Source: Diplosphaera chodatii (lineage: Eukaryota > Chlorophyta > Trebouxiophyceae > Prasiolales > Stichococcaceae). Taken from it: a stretch of 64,000 nucleotides of DNA. A program made the position numbers and the translations under genes. This document shows, in pieces, positions 60,651 through 64,000 of this stretch (positions within the stretch are counted from its first letter, which is position 1; each line of letters begins with the position of its first letter). The notes under the pieces are model-generated. The model did no database searches, had not been told where the DNA came from, and worked only from the letters and a program-made list of their open reading frames with translations. The DNA is taken from assembly GCA_032358165.1 (NCBI GenBank), contig JAALGY010000023.1, positions 2,852,001 to 2,916,000 of the forward strand, read 5' to 3'.

Positions 60651-61817
60651 GGCATAAATGAATGACAATGGCACCAGCGATTGTACCTTCAGCCTTTCTC
60701 AGTAGGGCTTGCTAGGGTAGGCTGCGGGAGTGAGTTATTTTTGCTCAGAGCAGGCTGCTGTTGCTTTGTAAAAGTAAGGAAGAAGCGTAGGCAGCTACAT
60801 GATCATGTGTGGAGTTTCCACGGGAGACGTTATCTGGGATTTGTAGCAACGACGCTTGCATTGCACTGGTTGCTTGGCAACTCAGACACGTGACCATCGC
60901 AATGTCGTTCCTCGGTCTGACAACATCAACTGCACGTTGTGCATGCAGTATTTCAATGGAGTTGCACTTCGCTCCAGGGCGGCCGCACAACCATGTCTTC
61001 AGACAGACATGTAGACTTGCTTCATGCTTGCTTCATGCAGGGACACCCCCACTGTTGACAGGTTCGCCTCAGGCTAGCAGCACACACCGCAGGACACAGT
61101 TGTGTGGTCGCAGTGCGTCACTATTCTTGCATGCTGCGGCCGCTGCGGCCGTAGAATTTCACGCTGAGCACCGTGCTTCCGGACATCCAGCAACACCTGG
61201 CAAATCAGATCACATGATGGTGCCTCTCAGGCTGCCAACGCTGCGTTGGTGCAACGTCAGGTGCCCGAGGGATGACATAGTACACTGTCCCATCTGAGAG
61301 CTGGTGCGGTGTACATTCAGGAAGGATGCAGCGCCTGCGGCCGGTGGCATACAGCAGCATGACTTGCAACATCACGGTCACACCACGATCGCACGGTCTA
61401 CAGCAGCAAAGTCACAACCGCAGCAGCATGAGCCCCATGCAGCGGAGGACGTGCTGCGCACCAGTGGTGAGTCAGGCGCTGCAGCATGCACGGCCGGTGC
61501 ACGGCATGCATGCGCCGCCGCGGGCACAAGCAGTGCGCCGCTTGGTCGTCAGGCCCCAGCGCCGGCGCATGAGCGCTACCGCTGCCCGAGCGGGGCTCTG
61601 GGCTGACCCGCAGGAGGCGCCCCGCGCTCCAGGTGCGCATGCGGCCCGACATGACAGCTGCATTTCTACCTGCTGGCCGCAGCGCTGCACATGTATGTGC
61701 TGCTGCATCCTGCGCACTGCACCGCGCCTCTGAAGTGTCTTGGTTTACACTTTATGCTGGTCTTGGTTTACACTTTATGCTGGTCTCTCATGGTCCCCAA
61801 CCCAAACGGGAGCTCCG
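60651..61817. other. Intergenic region with 23-bp tandem repeat at its end
   Basis: Several open frames exist here but none has splice support or protein-like composition. The last part holds a tandem duplication (61738-61783) just before the next gene. No RNA gene is recognised. Confidence 0.4.
61738..61783. repeat. Two tandem copies of a 23-bp unit in a 5' leader
   Basis: The unit starts TCTTGGTTTACACTTTATGC and is repeated exactly at 61761. It ends 34 nt before the ATG at 61818. Confidence 0.8.
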
Positions 61818-64000
61818 ATGGCGGCAGGTGCCGGGCGGCTGCCGGGGGAGGGCTGGTGGCTCGCGGCGGAGGCCGGCGCCGCGGCGGGCACCCTGGCGGC
61901 GGCGGCGTGGGCGCAGGTGCGGCGGGACGTGCGGGTCGCGTACGCCGCCGCGGCGCTGCTGGCGGGCGGCCTCGCGATCACAGCGCTGCACGAGCGCGCC
62001 CGTCGCCGGGTGAGGCGTTGGGTGGCATGATGGGCACTGGGAGCCGGTCAGGTGTATCTGCTGTCCTTGGGCTGTGGGTCAGTTGCAGCTTTCAGATGCC
62101 TGCATCGTGGCACAGAGCGATCGTCCTTTTGCAGTCTCAAGATCCACCTGCCAAGCCCACACGCGTAGCCTTCTAGCCACGTCACGGTCTGCCTTCGCCG
62201 ATGCCACATTTGGTGACCTTCAACACTACACGGGTGCAGGGTCAAATCGACGCAGGCCACTAAACCATCATACGGGGTTTACTGGTGAGATTCAGGGGTC
62301 CTGATGCTGCGTGCAGGCAGCCCAGGCGGAGGTGGTGGCGGCGTACGCGGCGCTGGCGGCGCAGCTGCGGGCGAGCGAGGCGGCGGTGGCCGGGGGCCTG
62401 GAGGGGGTGCGGGGGGAGGTGGCGGCGGCGGCCCTGCCCGCGCTGTCCAGGCAGCTGCGCGGCCTGGAGGCCAAGGTCGCCGCGCTGGAGGGCTCCACCC
62501 TCAGCGCAGGTGAGCCTGCATGCTCATGTAAGGCTGACATAAAGCAATAGGGTACAAACCATACGGTAAACATATTCGCCGTGTTCCTGCTCTTGTCTGC
62601 TCGACCGACCCGCAGGCAGTCGGTGCTGCTGCTCCTTCGGCATGCACACTGCACTTGGTCTGCCCTCCGGTCAGCATCTCAGACGGGCATGTCGTCTGCC
62701 TCGCCAGGGCGCAACGCGCAGGCCGCAGCTCGGGATGTCGCCGGCGCGGCGGCGCGCATCCGATCAGAGGCCGCCGCCGGCACCGCCTCGGCGCTGGGGC
62801 CGCTGCGCGACGACGTGGAGCGGCTGGCGGCGCGGCGGGGCGACGACCTGCTGCCCCGCCTGGACTCCCGCCTCGCGGTAAGTCTAGTAGCCCAGCGGCA
62901 CTGGGCCTGCTGCCCAAAAAGTTGCCACTTGCTTGGCGTTTGCTCAGCGGTCTCACTGGCTGACATCATCTAGCATCAAATTCAAGTCTGACGAGCCAGG
63001 TCTGTTCAGCCCCTTGGCCGGGTGTGTCAGGCTGTGGCTCAGCTGATACGGCTGCCGGGCATGCTGACCTGCATCGTCAGTGAAGTGCTCACAACTGGAT
63101 GCAGCGGCTGGAGGCGGCGGTGCGGGACGCGACAGATGCGCAGGGCGGCGCGGCCCGCCAGCTGCCGGACGCCGTCGCGGCAGCCGTCGACGACATGGAG
63201 GCCGCCATGTCGGTGCGCTTCCGATCCTGATCAGACGCCAAGCCCTGTCTCGCATCGCATTGCACTGGCAGCTTCTGCGCGGCAGAAATATGGCCACCAT
63301 CTGCTGTGGCCACTGCTAGCAGGTTTACACCTGCAGGCACTGGTGCTGTCACAAGCACAGGTGTGTTGACAGACGTCTGTTGCAGAACCTCATATGTGTG
63401 TGTCCTGCGCAGGCGGTTATTGGGCAGCAGCTGGAGCGGGGCCTGGGGCCGCTGCGGCAGCTGCCGGCGGCGGTGGCGGCGGAGGTCGTGGAGGAGATGC
63501 GGGCGGCGGCCCTGCAGCGGGGGCCCATGCTGAGCCCCGACCTGACGGCGGGCACCGGCGGCGGGTTCATGGCGCTGCCAAACGGCGCGCTCATGCTCGG
63601 CGACGGCGCGGGGCAGGCCTGGCAGGTGTGGTGCAAGATCTAGAATCACGTGCTGTTGTCAGCATGTGCATTTTGCTGCAAGTCACCGGCTTCACATTTG
63701 CACCATGTACTTTGGGTGGCACTGGGGAGCGTCACATGGAAGTGGTAACAGACACTGCTTGGTCGAAGAGGCCGCTTGGTTCCAGCGAGAGGTCCCTTAG
63801 GCCCCAAATTTCACTCACGCGCAGCATCCTGTGTGTGAGGAGCCTGAGTGAGAGTGAAGCTTGAACCCTGAGCACTGCGTCGATGGCAGGAGGCGGTGGA
63901 GCAGCAGGCGGCGGCGGCGGCGGAGGTGAGGGCGGCGGCTGCGGAGGTGCGTGCGGCGGCGGCGGCGCCCGTCACCCTGGGCGACGAGCAGTGGGGCCTG
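61818..64000 (+). CDS. Membrane-anchored Ala-rich coiled-coil protein, 3' end beyond the right edge
   Basis: Six exons: 61818-62009, 62317-62509, 62708-62877, 63105-63212, 63413-63625 and 63890 to beyond 64000, all in phase. Exon 1 encodes two hydrophobic stretches, EAGAAAGTLAAAAWAQ and VAYAAAALLAGGLAITAL, the second followed by HERARRR; this suggests an N-terminal membrane anchor. Exons 2-6 are Ala/Glu/Arg/Leu coiled coil (for example LRGLEAKVAALEGSTLSA and RLEAAVRDATDAQGG), with the less repetitive insert PDLTAGTGGGFMALPNGALML in exon 5. I do not recognise the family; it could be an organelle membrane tether. The start at 61818 is the Met after the leader repeat; the frame is also open from a Met at 61740 inside the repeat. 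Confidence 0.72.

Noticed and set aside
60809..61297. Plus-strand open frame of 162 codons in the gap before the last gene
   Set aside because: The composition is not protein-like, there are no convincing splice partners, and no family features are seen.

Overview
The window looks like nuclear DNA of a GC-rich, intron-dense green alga (Chlorophyta). The genes are broken into many short exons (roughly 40 to 500 nt) joined by introns of about 50 to 300 nt. Splice sites follow GT-AG, with several GC-AG pairs. Exons are strongly GC-biased and Ala-rich, and several proteins look plastid- or mitochondrion-targeted (FKBP with a twin-arginine lumen signal, peptide deformylase, chlorophyllase-like hydrolase, B12D/MLRQ-like subunit). 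No bacterial operon, insertion sequence or CRISPR is visible, and I recognised no rRNA or tRNA. All gene models were built by hand: splice sites were chosen so that reading phase is kept and family motifs are rebuilt. They have not been tested against transcripts.

Left part (1-25,300): an ankyrin-repeat protein running off the left edge (minus); tRNA m1A58 methyltransferase catalytic subunit TRM61 (plus); a small single-span membrane protein (minus); a chlorophyllase-like hydrolase (plus); a V-ATPase accessory (Ac45/VOA1-like) membrane protein (minus); a lumenal FKBP prolyl isomerase (plus); a PGAP1-like alpha/beta hydrolase (minus); an unrecognised coiled-coil protein (plus); a plastid-type NAD(P)-binding reductase (minus); and a poorly resolved minus-strand gene. 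Genes alternate in strand, giving short divergent promoters and tight convergent ends.

Middle (25,400-39,500): a 22-exon, about 1,404-residue Ala-rich coiled-coil protein (plus); a secreted Cys-rich protein built of disintegrin-like modules, about one exon per module (minus); and a B12D/MLRQ-like small protein (minus).

Right part (39,900-64,000): a 37-exon HRQ1-type RecQ-family helicase with an N-terminal ubiquitin-like domain (minus, 13 kb); a Shewanella-like metallophosphatase (plus); an organellar peptide deformylase (plus); a tentative small membrane protein (minus); a Gln/Pro-rich protein with a poly-Gly tail (plus); and a membrane-anchored coiled-coil protein running off the right edge (plus).

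The genes share no single pathway; this is ordinary housekeeping and organelle-linked gene content. The most unusual items are the disintegrin-like modular protein, a duplicated helicase exon inside HRQ1, an in-frame 45-bp tandem repeat at a phosphatase splice site, and two large orphan coiled-coil genes.
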